Numbered from the stretch's first letter, positions 10,117 through 22,695 are shown. The stretch: 64,000 bases of DNA from Rutidosis leptorrhynchoides (GCF_046630445.1 NC_092341.1:7070001-7134000), one strand, 5' to 3'. Notes: a model not told the origin generated them from the letters alone. Numbers and translations: made by a program.

Positions 10117-13100
10117 TGAAATGTCCCGTTCTAATTGATTAAAAACGTTCCATATTAATTGATTTCGTTGCGAGGTTTTGACCTCTATATGAGACGTTTT
10201 TCAAAGACTGCATTCATTTTTAAAACAAACCATAACCTTTATTTCATAAATAAAGGTTTAAAAAGCTTTACGTAGATTATCAAATAATGATAATCTAAAA
10301 TATCCTGTTTACACACGACCATTACATAATGGTTTACAATACAAATATGTTACATCAAAATCAGTTTCTTGAATGCAGTTTTTACACAATATCATACAAA
10401 CATGGACTCCAAATCTTGTCCTTATTTTAGTATGCAATAGCGGAAGCTCTTAGTATTCACCTGAGAATAAACATGCTTTAAACGTCAACAAAAATGTTGG
10501 TGAGTTATAGGTTTAACCTATATATATCAAATCGTAACAATAGACCACAAGATTTCATATTTCAATACACATCCCATACATAGAGATAAAAATCATTCAT
10601 ATGGTGAACACCTGGTAACCGACATTAACAAGATGCATATATAAGAATATCCCCATCATTCCGGGACACCCTTCGGATATGATATAAATTTCGAAGTACT
10701 AAAGCATCCGGTACTTTGGATGGGGTTTGTTAGGCCCAATAGATCTATCTTTAGGATTCGCGTCAATTAGGGTGTCTGTTCCCTAATTCTTAGATTACCA
10801 GACTTAATAAAAAGGGGCATATTCGATTTCGATAATTCAACCATAGAATGTAGTTTCACGTACTTGTGTCTATTTTGTAAATCATTTATAAAACCTGCAT
10901 GTATTCTCATCCCAAAAATATTAGATTTTAAAAGTGGGACTATAACTCACTTTCACAGATTTTTACTTCGTCGGGAAGTAAGACTTGGCCACTGGTTGAT
11001 TCACGAACCTATAACAATATATACATATATATCAAAGTATGTTCAAAATATATTTACAACACTTTTAATATATTTTGATGTTTTAAGTTTATTAAGTCAG
11101 CTGTCCTCGTTAGTAACCTACAACTAGTTGTCCACAGTTAGATGTACAGAAATAAATCGATAAATATTATCTTGAATCAATCCACGACCCAGTGTATACG
11201 TATCTCAGTATTGATCATAACTCAAACTATATATATTTTGGAATCAACCTCAACCCTGTATAGCTAACTCCAACATTCACATATAGAGTGTCTATGGTTG
11301 TTCCGAAATATATATAGATGTGTCGACATGATAGGTCGAAACATTGTATACGTGTCTATGGTATCTCAAGATTACATAATATACAATACAAGTTGATTAA
11401 GTTTTGGTTGTAATAGATTTGTTACCAATTTTCACGTAGCTAAAATGAGAAAAATTATCCAATCTTGTTTTACCCATAACTTCTTCATTTTAAATCCGTT
11501 TTGAGTGAATCAAATTGCTATGGTTTCATATTGAACTCTATTTTATGAATCTAAACAGAAAAAGTATAGGTTTATAGTCGGAAAAATAAGTTACAAGTCA
11601 TTTTTGTAAAGGTAGTCATTTCAGTCGAAAGAACGACGTCTAGATGACCATTTTAGAAAACATACTTCCACTTTGAGTTTAACCATAATTTTTGGATATA
11701 GTTTCATGTTCATAATAAAAATCATTTTCTCAGAATAACAACTTTTAAGTCAAAGTTTATCATAGTTTTTAATTAACTAACCCAAAACAGCCCGCGGTGT
11801 TACTACGACGGCGTAAATCCGGTTTTACGGTGTTTTTCGTGTTTCCAGGTTTTAAATCATTAAGTTAGCATATCATATAGATATAGAACATGTGTTTAGT
11901 TGATTTTAAAAGTCAAGTGAGAAGGATTAACTTTTGTTTGCGAACAAGTTTAGAATTAACTAAACTATATTCTAGTGATTACAAGTTTAAACCTTCGAAT
12001 AAGATAGCTTTATATGTATGAATCGAATAATGTTATGAACATCATTACTACCTTAAGTTCCTTGGATAAACCTACTGGAAAAGAGAAAAATGGATCTAGC
12101 TTCAACGGATCCTTGGATGGCTCGAAGTTCTTGAAGCAGAATCATGACACGAAAACAAGTTCAAGTAAGATCATCACTTGAAATAAGATTGTTATAGTTA
12201 TAGAAATTGAACCAAAGTTTGAATATGATTATTATCTTGTATTAGAATGATAACCTATTGTAAGAAACAAAGATTTCTTGAGGTTGGATGATCAACTTAC
12301 AAGATTGGAAGTGAGCTAGCAAACTTGAAAGTATTCTTGATTTTATGTAACTAGAACTTGTAGAATATATGAAGAACACTTAGAACTTGAAGATAGAACT
12401 TGAGAGAGATCAATTAGATGAAGAAAATTGAAGAATGAAAGTGTTTGTAGGTGTTTTTGGTCGTTGGTGTATGGATTAGATATAAAGGATATGTAATTTT
12501 GTTTTCATGTAAATAAGTCATGAATGATTACTCATATTTTTGTAATTTTATGAGATATTTCATGCTAGTTTCCAAATGATGGTTCCCACATGTGTTAGGT
12601 GACTCACATGGGCTGCTAAGAGCTGATCATTGGAGTGTATATACCAATAGTACATACATCTAAAAGCTGTGTATTGTACGAGTACGAATACGGGTGCATA
12701 CGAGTAGAATTGTTGATGAAACTGAACGAGGATGTAATTGTAAGCATTTTTGTTAAGTAGAAGTATTTTGATAAGTGTATTGAAGTCTTTCAAAAGTGTA
12801 TAAATACATATTAAAACACTACATATATATACATTTTAACTGAGTCGTTAAGTCATCGTTAGTCGTTACATGTAAGTGTTGTTTTGAAACCTTTAGGTTA
12901 ACGATCTTGTTAAATGTTGTTAACCCAATGTTTATAATATCAAATGAGATTTTAAATTATTATATTATCATGATATTATCATGTATGAATATCTCTTAAT
13001 ATGATATATATATATACATTAAATGTCTTTACAACGATAATCGTTACATATATGTCTCGTTTAAAAATCATTAAGTTAGTAGTCTTGTTTTTACATATGT

Positions 13101-13371
13101 AGTTCATTGTTAATATACTTAATGATATGTTTACTTATCATAGTATCATGTTAACTATATATATATCCATATATATGTCATCATATAGTTTTTACAAGTT
13201 TTAACGTTCGTGAATCACCGGTCAACTTGGGTGGTCAATTGTCTATATGAAACATATTTCAATTAATCAAGTCTTAACAAGTTTGATTGCTTAACATGTT
13301 GGAAACATTTAATCATGTAAATATCAATCTCAATTAATATATATAAACATGGAAAAGTTCGGGTCACTACA
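10117..13371 (-). repeat. E3 5' LTR (3255 bp)
   Basis: Bounded by TG at 10117 and CA at 13371; in element sense it begins TGTAGTGACCCGAAC. Parts resemble the E2 LTR (for example the words aacccaaaacagccc near 11780 and 48665), and 11160-11360 resembles a block inside the LARD (55440-55630). No credible coding frame. The expected 5-bp target duplication to its right would be ctact (13372-13376); the partner is outside the window. Confidence 0.85.
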
Positions 13372-13373
13372 CT

Positions 13374-13566
13374 ACTGATGTCCTCGTCAGCCCAAATCAT
13401 GATCCCAAGATCACTCATGTCCACGGTTGATGTGGGACTAGACACTCATGTGTTGTTTAAATAGTGGGGCAAACCTTATTGTGGACGATGGGTTTAGGCG
13501 AATCCCACATCTACCGTAGGCATGAGTGATCCTGGGATAATGTTCGGCCTGACGAGGACGTCAGAA
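13374..13566. repeat. 193-bp imperfect palindrome
   Basis: Left arm from CTGATGTCCTCGTCAG and right arm ending CTGACGAGGACGTCAG pair over some 60 bp or more, centred near 13470. The arms include a TCCCACATC word on both sides. It abuts the E3 LTR end. It looks like a small foldback element; no clear target duplication because one edge is at the LTR junction. Confidence 0.7.
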
Positions 13567-13585
13567 GTTTAAATGGAGTAGCTTT

Positions 13586-13990
13586 TAACAACCTGACCCA
13601 CATCGGATTGTGAATGAAAATTTGAGTCCCTTATAAGTTTAATGTTGTGGCTAACTAATGTCTCCTACCATGGTTTTAGTTGAAACATGGAGATACCCGG
13701 TTAGTCCGTTGCTTTAGCTTGTGAGGGGTGATAGTCTTGTGATTGTGATGGATACACGGCTCCTGCATCTTCTGGGCCGATTTGAGTCTCAAATCGGCCC
13801 CAAGAAATGCACTAGTCATGTGCCCGTCATAACTGATAGACTATCGCCCTTCACTAGCTAAAGCAGTGGACTATCCGGGTATCTCCAACTTTTTAACTAA
13901 AATCATGGTATGAGATATAATTTAGCAACAAATTTAAGCTTATAACGGACTCAAATTTTCATTTTCAATCCGATGTGAGACGAGTTGTTA
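13586..13990. mobile_element. 405-bp foldback MITE with snRNA-promoter-like ends
   Basis: Almost the whole segment is one imperfect palindrome centred at 13787. The central stem is perfect (GGGCCGATTTGAG / CTCAAATCGGCCC, one base between). The outer ends TAACAAC / GTTGTTA may include a TA duplication. Each arm starts with a word close to the plant snRNA upstream element RTCCCACATCG (GACCCACATCG at 13595-13605; GTCTCACATCG on the minus strand at 13981-13971), followed 25 bp later by a TATA-like TTATAAG (13631; mirrored near 13940). That spacing resembles plant Pol III snRNA promoters. A transcript across it would form a long hairpin. Confidence 0.75.
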
Positions 13991-14059
13991 CAATTACCCC
14001 CGATTTTTGTTGTGCGGCCGCACTTGACCCATGACTAAATTTTCGTAGGGTGTTTGATA

Positions 14060-14830
14060 ACAATAATACTACAAAATTTGGATTGTACGTATGGTCCCGA
14101 AGGTAACGTGCACATCTATATTAGTTACCACATTTACGACTTCAACAAAACCTTTGAAGAACTATTCACAACTTATGCAACACAATATGGTCAATAAGCA
14201 AACCAAATTGTTGATCAATTTGCGGTCGGATTGTCTTCTCGAAGGATATGAGACCTTAATATAACCCTTTATAACCAATTACGTGAAGACGCTAGAAAGC
14301 GTCAAGAAACATCGACACATACAAGCGAGTTGGGAAACTATAAGGGTACAAACGTTTTATTATCCTCCATCAATCCTGAACAATTTCACAACTTTGAAAT
14401 ATTAGCTTGGTGTAATTATAAAGAAGATACCTATCCAATATTAGCCGCTATGGATTGTGACTTATTCACCATTCAATCTTCGATGGTAGCTTGTGAATCG
14501 GCCTTTTATGTTTGTGGTCGAATTATATCGAAAAGAGGTTAAGACTTACCCCTTGAAGCCGTGGAAGTATGTGTATGTTTGAAGAATTATTTAGACATGA
14601 TATATAAATTACAAAATGTAACATCATTAGAATATCCATCAAGCGAAGACTTTAAATATTTTATAATGAGAAAAGTACAACAAGCCGGGATATCACCTTC
14701 AACGATCGAGACCTGACCGAATTAGAAGAATGTGAATACGATCCATTTGATGTTGAAGAAAGTATTGTGTGAATGTCAGATCACTTCTTAGACGACGATC
14801 AAAGTGATCAATACGAACAAGTTCATGTTC
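14060..14830 (+). pseudogene. hAT transposase, dead 3' part
   Basis: C-terminal end of an Ac-like (RICESLEEPER-type) transposase. 14100-14200 reads YHIYDFNKTFEELFTTYA then a stop, matching the stretch before the dimerisation domain. 14390-14600 holds the hAT dimerisation core: ILAWCNYKEDTYPILAAMDC, IQSSMVACESAFYVCGRII, then after a stop at 14540, LEAVEVCVCLKNYLD. Several stops and frame shifts separate the blocks, so it is not functional. The catalytic N-terminal part and the BED finger are not seen, nor clear terminal repeats. Confidence 0.75.
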
Positions 14831-15425
14831 AAGACGATTAAAGTATAATGGGAAATGACAATGCCCCCTTGATATACGTTAGTCACTAATACATTTTCGA
14901 GTGACGGTCATACCGAAGCTCGAAATGTATTAGCTTTTGTATAATTGTATTGTTTAAATAAAAGTGTTGATAACCATTTATATTATTTATAGTTGTTTAA
15001 GCGTTATAACTTATGATTGTATTGTTTAATATTACGTATAATTATTTAAGCGTTATAACTTATGATTATATTGTTTATTTATTGTTGTTTAAATGTTATT
15101 AAAATCAAACCGGTATAATATAACCGGTATAAGTCGAATCTGAAAAAAGTTCGAGTCCGAAAAAATGTCCAAAAAGAACCTTTAGAACCCCAAAAAACCT
15201 AGTTCGAAAAAAATCGACCTGGAGAACCGGAACCGGTGCTTTTGAAACAGTTTTTTTTGGGAACCGAAACCGGTTTATGCCCACTAGGTTGGGGTAGTAG
15301 TCTGTGGTAATTGTCTTTGGTCTTATATTGCAATTTTTAAGCATTTTCGGGAGTGATAGCTTTTGAGTTGTTTGTCGTGGGACGAGTAAAGTTGTGGGTG
15401 TGTTTGTAGTTAGGTTTATTTTTAT
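14831..15425. other. hAT-like trailing region with ACCGG words
   Basis: No gene. 14888-14940 contains an imperfect hairpin (CTAATACATTTTCGAG / CTCGAAATGTATTAG). 15108-15280 is rich in ACCGGT/ACCGG words in both orientations, a pattern common in subterminal regions of plant hAT elements. The short minus-strand frame here is repetitive and not credible. Confidence 0.35.
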
Positions 15426-15479
15426 TTATAATATATTTCTAACTGCTATAATAAATTTAGCCTTTAAAAAAAGAAAGTA

Positions 15480-15890
15480 ACGGCATATATTTCTGTTGCA
15501 TACTCCATGATATACCCAAGGTTGGAGAACTCGGACCTCGGGGAGTTCTCGTTTTGACATTTTTGGGGAGATCTGGGCATCTCGTAAAAATCTCGAGAAG
15601 ATCTCGGACGTTGACTTACGTTGACTTTTTAGTTTTTTAATATAAATATATAAAATAAAATAGATATATGTATATTTATATACATTTTTACATATAAACC
15701 CGAGAAGTGAGCGAGAAATCCGAGATTTTACGAGAAAATTCGAGAAATAAGCGAGAAAATCTGCGATATCGTGGATTTGACCAGGTTTGACCCTGTTGAC
15801 CGATAAATCTCGGGAGATAGACATCTCGTCTCGGTTGTCTTCCAAAAACGAGATATCGGAGAGAAATAACGAGATTTACAACACTGGATA
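15480..15890. repeat. Repeat rich in CGAGA words
   Basis: About 400 bp with many copies of CGAGAAAT, CGAGATTT and ATCTCG in both orientations, giving it an internally repetitive, partly self-complementary structure. Probably a non-autonomous DNA transposon remnant; ends not determined. The frame on the minus strand is a by-product. Confidence 0.4.
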
Positions 15891-16082
15891 TACCCCATCA
15901 TAACATACTTTCAATTAATTAAAAGTGATTCAAGTGGAAAAAGAATATATTTACTTCAATTAATAATATAATAATTGTACTTATAAGCTGTCTTTAGTTT
16001 AACATTGGGTTTTTTCTTTTTCTTTTTTTCTATAATTTAACGACCTTCGAAAAAAATAATTGTAATTTTTAAAATATGTGCA

Positions 16083-16420
16083 TTTTTTTTAACAATAAAA
16101 TTTTATTAAAAGAACCATAGGAAGTTGCTAGGGAAAAATTACACTTGCTTAAAAAGCCATAAGTTCCAGCTAATACATTTCACGTATTTCATGTATAAAA
16201 TCCATAAGTTCCATCTAATACAACCTCTAATGCAACACCAATTAAGGGACATTTCACGTATAAAATTAAAAAGATCACTTTTCCGCATAGAAGAAGGCCC
16301 AAACACAATAACATTGCGCACCTTCCATAATGTCCAAAGGAAGGTCGCAAAAATAACCAAGATTTCTTCCTGGTTTCGAATCACCCTGTAAACCATCAAC
16401 CCAAATATGTTCATTTTTAT
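16083..16420 (-). pseudogene. LINE (L1-type) 3' fragment
   Basis: The minus-strand frame from about 16414 to 16139 contains ATFLWTLWKVRNVIVFG, the tryptophan-rich end of the zf-RVT segment that closes plant L1 reverse transcriptases. Upstream the match continues in another frame (NKNEHIWVDGL), so there is at least one frameshift. An A-rich tail in element sense lies at 16090-16083. This is a 5'-truncated dead copy. Confidence 0.6.
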
Positions 16421-17223
16421 TATAGTGATACTTAAATATGAGGCTGTTGGAACATGTAAGGTAGTAAATTGACATGTTTTTGTTTAGTAAAAAGATAGCA
16501 TAAAAGGTGAAATATTTATATTCAAACGGAGTGTACAATGTATGTGTTGATCCATTTGCCGAATTTCATTGGGACATCATGCAAGTCATAATGGGACATT
16601 GCCGGTTCATATTTACGGAGTATATCATAGATCTATTTTTTCTACTTAACTTAGGTTGGAACTTGGATCCAGACTTTAAATTCACAAAATCTCTATTCAA
16701 CAGAACTAAATTTTACATATAAAAGTAATTCATTGATTAGAGATCTCACTATCACAAGTATATATGGATCAAGTTCAATTAAGTGCTACCATCATCGTAG
16801 CACACATTGAGTTATAAATGAATGTAAGAGCAACATGCGATTTAAGTTGCTATTACAAATATGAAATAGCCGATCAAAAGAACTTATTCATACAGTACTA
16901 AAAATATGTTTCTTTAAAGAGTTATTATAACATTATAAATCTATGTAATAGTGTATTAATAAAATAACTTTTGATGATTTACCGAAGATCATTCTAATCG
17001 GGGCTGGAATTCCCCTTGGCGTTACTCACCTTTCTTTTCCTTTCGGAGAGTGATTTGTACACAACTAATTTTTTGTCATACACAATCAAATATATTTTAT
17101 GATGTTGTACAGTACAATTCTGTTAAATATGTTCGAGCTAAAAATTAAGTGTACGGATCATCTCTCTAATTTAAAATTATAAGTGGTTATGGTGGTTAAG
17201 TGTACATGTCACATTCTAAAGTA
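16421..17223. other. AT-rich intergenic stretch
   Basis: I see no gene, terminal repeats or strong tandem structure here apart from the frameshifted upstream edge of the LINE fragment (to about 16540). Confidence 0.5.
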
Positions 17224-17698
17224 TCTATATATCTAATAGACAAAACCCTTTGGTACTATTCATCAATAGTAATCAGGTGTATTTTCATCATTTCACTTTT
17301 TTTTTGGTCTCCAACGATAAAAGAAACAACTCTCATAAAAGAACCAACCCTTCAATGTTATCAAAAGATGTCGAAAAAAATTCTTTTTTATCAAAAAAAT
17401 CAACTAACCTTTTTTTTTTTTTTCCCTTTTCTTCCTCAACGATAAAGGAGGCAACTTTCATAAAAGGAACAACCCTTCAACGCTACCAAAAGATGTCGAA
17501 AAACATTCTTTTTTACAAAATAGATCAATTAACTTTTAAAAAAAAAAACAAACGCTAAAAGAAGCAACTTTCACAAAAGGAACAACCCTTCAATGTTAGA
17601 TGTCGAAAAAAATTCTTTTTTAAAAAATAGATCAAGATTTTTTTTTAACTCGCATTCAAAACGGAGCCTCCGGCGCGAAACGGGGGCTCCACAACTAG
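17224..17698 (+). mobile_element. Small non-autonomous Helitron candidate (475 bp)
   Basis: Starts TCTATATATCT after an A (17223) and ends CTAG (17695-17698) before a T (17699), the classic Helitron insertion between A and T. Just before the end lies a 10-bp stem (GGAGCCTCCG at 17663-17672 with CGGGGGCTCC at 17681-17690, one G-T pair) with an 8-base loop, then ACAACTAG. There are no terminal inverted repeats or target duplication, as expected. The 3' end is well supported; the 5' end is less certain. Confidence 0.6.
17310..17640 (+). repeat. Three tandem repeats inside the Helitron
   Basis: A unit of about 113-124 bp is repeated three times; each contains a word like AAAAGGAACAACCCTTCAA (near 17338, 17461 and 17574) followed by GATGTCGAAAAA and a T-rich run. 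The frames reading through it are repeat artefacts. Confidence 0.8.
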
Positions 17699-18246
17699 TT
17701 AATACGAGTAGTTACAACTGCTAAGGGTAGAATGGTCAAAACAATATATTTAATACTCCGTACTTTACTAATGACTAATGAATAATGATAAATAAGAATA
17801 AGAAAGTTAATTTTATACACGTGACAACTCAAAATAGTAACTCAAAGTTTATTCGAGATTGCTTATAAAACATGTTCATGTTTGCAATGATCATTTAGAC
17901 AGATCCCTATATTATGAAAGTATACCGGATGATCTCAAGTCGTGATGCTTAACAGCAATCAAAAAAAGAAAGGCCAAAACCCGATTGAGAGTGATTTATC
18001 TTATTATACTTAACATCAGGACAGGTAGCTAATCAATTTGTATTTGTGCATTTGGCACTTAATTTTTAGTATAAAAGTAGGTTAGACTCAACTGTACCAA
18101 AATGGATTAATAAATATGAAAATGATACGTGACATGGAAATCATGTATATATCTTGTGGTGTTTTTTGAAAAAAAAAAAAATGATATTGATGTGTCAACA
18201 AATTTATGGCCACTTTTAAAATAATGGAATAGGAATTGATATTAAA
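17699..18246. other. AT-rich intergenic stretch
   Basis: No gene or repeat recognised. Confidence 0.4.
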
Positions 18247-18400
18247 GTATGCATGCATGGAGATCTTTTAATTGGTATTATTTAACTTAACCTAGTTCAC
18301 TACGAAAAGGACAACATTTGTGGCAATGCATGCATGGAGATCTTTTAATTGGTATTATTTAACTTAACCTAGTTCACTACGAAAAGGACAACATTTATAT
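18247..18400. repeat. 80-bp tandem duplication
   Basis: A segment beginning GCATGCATGGAGATCTTTTA and ending GGACAACATTT occurs at about 18249-18320 and again at about 18329-18399, practically identical. A recent local duplication. Confidence 0.9.
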
Positions 18401-20637
18401 GCCACAATTATTCATATCTAATCACTTTAAATTATTGCCAAACGTCACCAAACCAGCATCATTACTTCTATGCTCTAAACGGCATAAACAAGATGAGCCG
18501 GCTGGTGAAATAATTAGCCCTCTATTAACCATGTTGAGGCCAGTCACACCAAAGGTGATGACATGTTTGATGATTGTTTGAGCCAAACTTGAGTGGAAAT
18601 ATATAGTTCAACTCAAAACTAATTTGGTTTACAGTTAAGTTCATGATGTTGTTAGTGATGGTAGATTCATTGTCCATTGGTCGTCTTGTTAATTTTGAAA
18701 GCTCTGTTCGAGATATAAAATATGCCCGAGAGACGTATTAAATTAATGTGGCTAATATATTATGATCCAAGTCGGGTCATACCCAATAACAAGCTTACCG
18801 ACACCTTATACGTATTTAAACTTAACGATTGGTTCGTTAAATAAATACGCGACACTTGGATTTTAGAAAATCGGGTTTCTGAAATATTATCACTTGGGAT
18901 AAATTATTTGGATAATTTATATTTAATTATTTATTGGTTAAATAATTAAGTTGTGTTATAATTTATAAAATGGTTTATAAAATAAAAGAAACTTATCAAA
19001 TGCATTATATTTATAAAGTTTTATATAACTTCAAAAAAATTAACTTTTCCTTATACCTAAAAATTTGAAATTATTAAAATTAATCAAGAAACAAAGAATT
19101 ATAAAAAAAACATAAACAAAGTGTTTTATTCTTAAATAGTGTCATTTCATTATACTTAATGCGTCTGCAATTAATGGGATTTGCACATATCTTTTGTCTT
19201 CATAATCTTTAAGTTGAACTTCAACTTTTCTTTTAATTTCGCAACTGTTTTAGAATTGATGTATTTTTAGTTCCACCATTTAAACAAAATAAAATATTGG
19301 TCATTCGTAAATTTTGGGCCCTATCAACATTTTGAGCCTTGTGCGACTGCCCGCACTCGTACACCCTTTTAAGACGCCCCTATTCATCCATATCGATAAC
19401 ACACTATTGGATTAATTCACTTCAGATGATCACTTTCAAAATGCAAATTAACAGTTCCGGTTAAAAACGATAAAAAGGTAACCATAAAATATACGCTGAC
19501 AATCAAAATAAACAGGCCATTTCTTAGCTCCAAGATCCTATTGCCTTTCCTTAAAGAGAAAAAGCTATAAAAAGGTAACCATGTATGACACTTTAAAGCG
19601 GCATCATGTCAAATTGTCAATTAAACCTTAAACGAATGTAAGACCACTATTAAGTAGCGACACGTACACATATGACACGTCAAACTAGTGACTAATTACT
19701 TCATAAACGGTTTAATCAAAGGTCATAAGTCGCACCAAAGCTTGAGCTATCGTGTGCTAGTCAATCAACTAATTATGAAATACTGTTAATATACATGTAC
19801 GCAGTAATGTACAAATTTACTAGAATGGAATATAGACTATACCATGATATGCACAATATAGACTTTATTTATATGACTATATAATATAAAAATTGGACTT
19901 GTTTATACGCCAAAAACAGGGGAAAAATCATTGATTTAATGTCTGTAAATTGAACTTCTATTTTTCAATATCTTAGATATTTGGGCTTTCAGGAATTAAA
20001 GCTTTAAGTTTGTAGAGTTCTAGCCCAAATACTTACTGACTTTTATTGGGCCTTCAGTTGTTACAGTACGTTGGGCTTAAGTTTTGTTTTTGTTTTTACC
20101 TTTTTTTATTTCCGTATTCATTTATTTCTTTAAATTCTCGATTCACTAGAATCTAGATGAACGTGTAGTATTTCTTCAAAATTTTTATAGAGCAAACTAA
20201 AATGTTAACGTACTACCAAATTATCGAACTTGAGACTTGACCCACTATTTAGTTAATTTTAATATATTAGTGGTCGTAAAACAACTATATTTATTTACTT
20301 TATATGGGCATAATTAATTGAGACACAAAATAACTAAGAAAAAAATATAAACATGTCCCCTTTTCTGTAACACATAATACATAATAATACGAAGTACTAA
20401 TTATTTATATCACGATAATCTAGAGTGAAGATTGGATAGCTGCAAATTTAAGACGACCGGGCAAACTAAACCAAAAATAACAAATAGCCATTAGTTAAGC
20501 TACTAATGTTCTTACCAGTGACGCTTAAACTAAGTTTTTTTTTTTTTTGTTAATATATATGCACCACCCTACTACATTAGATTCCATTTGCCTTTAATAA
20601 AAATTATGATGATCAAATATTGTTTTCAAATCATAAT
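18401..20637. other. AT-rich stretch with old transposon debris
   Basis: No supported gene. Around 18720-18960 the text (tcgggtcatacccaataaca and the TTATTTAATT-rich part) looks like an old LTR fragment. On the minus strand near 19385 a word AGGGGCGTCTTAAAAG resembles a plant hAT terminus, without a partner. T-run at 20535-20549. Confidence 0.4.
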
Positions 20638-20853
<216 letters not shown>

Positions 20854-21165
20854 TAATTAATTAATTAAATAAACATAAGTAACATAGAATAGTCAAAGAA
20901 AGAATTGACGTGGCCTTTTTGTCACGTAGAATGCCCTCTAAGATAAGTTTTCAATCATCAAATCATAAACGGTCAATCACTTCTATGTTCTAAATTATTG
21001 TACATACTTGCAACCGTATTTTCAAGTGGCAAACAGACGAATTTACTTGCATCCGTGTTATTTCAGAATGTTAAAGTAAAGGAGAATCATATTGTTTTTA
21101 TCTATGATTAACATCCAAGCTAGAGATTGTCCGATAGCTATATTTTGTTGACTCCATAAAAATGA
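20854..21165. other. Intergenic stretch
   Basis: Nothing recognised. Confidence 0.4.
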
Positions 21166-21601
21166 CAGATTAATATTTAGGATTTAATAAAATATGTTAT
21201 GTTATTATTATTGATAACAGGATAACTATATATCTCATAACATCAGCTAATGCGTTATCACCAGGCCAATAAACAAGTCAATAATCACAAATAATATATG
21301 TATTGTCAGATACATACAAGAGTTGTGAACCTGTACCCTTGATCATGGAAATCAATGACGGAGATAGTCTACCACTCATTGTCCTCGATACGCAAATAAC
21401 CTATACTATGAGTTTATCTAAAACTGAAATTTCAGTTAATTTTATTCCATATCGATAATATTGATATTCATAGGTAAGTGAATTAAGTTACATTTGATAG
21501 TTTATAGTTAAAAGTTTCTATAGTTTTTGTCAATTTGTTAGTTTCTATTTGAAACTTTGACTATATACTAGATCTTGCGTGTATGAGTACTACAGAAGTA
21601 A

Positions 21602-21603
<2 letters not shown>
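21166..21603. repeat. Copy 1 of a triplicated unit
   Basis: Shares with 22190-22690 and 22696-23222 an ordered series of words (gatacatacaagagttgtgaa, ctcctcgatacgcaaat-type, gactatatactagatcttgc). Most diverged of the three. Ends at the poly-T tract. Confidence 0.85.

Positions 21604-21643
<40 letters not shown>
21604..21643. repeat. Poly-T tract (about 40)
   Basis: Homopolymer run between repeat copy 1 and the MITE. Confidence 0.95.
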
Positions 21644-21646
<3 letters not shown>

Positions 21647-21658
21647 GTCATATATAAT

Positions 21659-22116
21659 AGAGGGATCAAATGAGAACTTTTTTGTGTAAGAACACTGAGA
21701 ACTCAAAAATACACTGAAATTCGAGCAAAAAAAGGGAAATTCGAGCAAAAATGGGACAAAGGCGAACAAAAAAAGAGAGCAATTCGAGCAAAAATGGGAC
21801 AAGTGCGAACAAAAAAAGTGATATTCGAACAAAAAAAAAGGCGGGCGCACAATTTTGCGTTCTACATTTTTGATAGTCGAACAAAAACATGTATTACATA
21901 CGGGTAGTCGAACAAAAATGCTGATATTCGAACAAAAATGTGTTCTACATTTTGACTATATACTTGACTATGAAATTTTTGTTCGTCCGTGCTTTTGTTT
22001 TTTGCTCGTATTCTTTTTTTTACTCGCCCGTGCACTTTTTTTGCTCGTATTTCAATGTATTTAGAGTGTTTTTGAAGTTCCTAGAGTTCTCACACTAAAA
22101 AAGTTCTCACTGGATC

Positions 22117-22120
<4 letters not shown>
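21659..22120. mobile_element. MITE A, beside (TA)n
   Basis: Inverted ends: left AGAGGGATCAAATGAGAAC, right (reversed) AGAGGATCCAGTGAGAAC, with similarity continuing through GAGAACTTTTTT for about 80 bp. The interior repeats a word like TTCGARCAAAAA at least eight times in both orientations. The right end abuts a 69-bp (TA)n tract, the left a short TATATA. About 460 bp, no coding capacity. The ends resemble those of the MULE at 23294. Confidence 0.75.

Positions 22121-22189
<69 letters not shown>
22121..22189. repeat. (TA)n microsatellite
   Basis: Uninterrupted TA array between MITE A and repeat copy 2. Confidence 0.98.
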
Positions 22190-22192
<3 letters not shown>

Positions 22193-22695
22193 GGATTAAT
22201 GTTTGGGATTTAATATAATATATGTTATGATTATGATTATTATTGATAACATGATAGCTATATATGTCATAACACATCTCACAAATAATATATGCGTTGT
22301 CGGATACATACAAGAGTTGTGAACCTAGACCCTTGATTATGGAAATCAACGACGGAGATAGTCTACCACTCATTCTCCTCGATACGCAAATCATCTATAC
22401 TATGAGTTTTTCTAAAACTAAAATTTCGGTTAGTTTTATCCATATCGATATCGATATTCATAAGTAAGTGAATTAACTTACATTTAAAAGTTTATAGTTG
22501 AATAGTTTCTATAGTTTTTGTCAATTTGTTGATTTCTGATTGATGCTTTGACTATATACTAGATCTTGCGTGTATAAGTGCTATAGAAGTAATTTATTTT
22601 ATTATTATTTTTTATTATTTTTTTTGAACGGTCGTATGAAAGTAAATTATAAAATATTTGTTTTATACGTATATAGTTCAATATATATACATGTA
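22190..22695. repeat. Copy 2 of the triplicated unit
   Basis: About 500 bp, starting ACGGATTAATGTTTGGGATT and ending with a short TATATATA; closely similar to copy 3. Confidence 0.85.

Larger units (their letters stand above)
8064..13371 (-). mobile_element. E3: Ty3/gypsy element with extra ORFs, interrupted by E1
   Basis: Right-hand part of a second LTR element on the minus strand. In sense order: LTR (13371-10117), primer binding site (10114-10103), an acidic ORF (9907-9293), an F-box-like ORF (9154-8471), a PPT-like inverted-repeat motif (8278-8262), and the first 22 codons of a gag-like frame (8129-8064). E1 interrupts it there; the rest of E3 must lie left of the window. The leader just before the primer site resembles that of the LARD at 57000-57091. 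The unusual feature is the pair of ORFs between the primer site and gag. Confidence 0.85.

Noticed and set aside
13374-13990. Cassandra-type 5S-bearing TRIM
   Set aside because: CCCACATCG words and TATA suggested it, but no 5S rRNA internal promoter words are present and the structure is palindromic, not LTR-like.
15426-15845. 139-codon minus-strand frame
   Set aside because: Runs through the CGAGA-rich repeat and a TA-rich stretch; no domain.
18399-18581. 60-codon plus-strand frame
   Set aside because: Starts at the edge of the 80-bp duplication, no domain and no supporting context.
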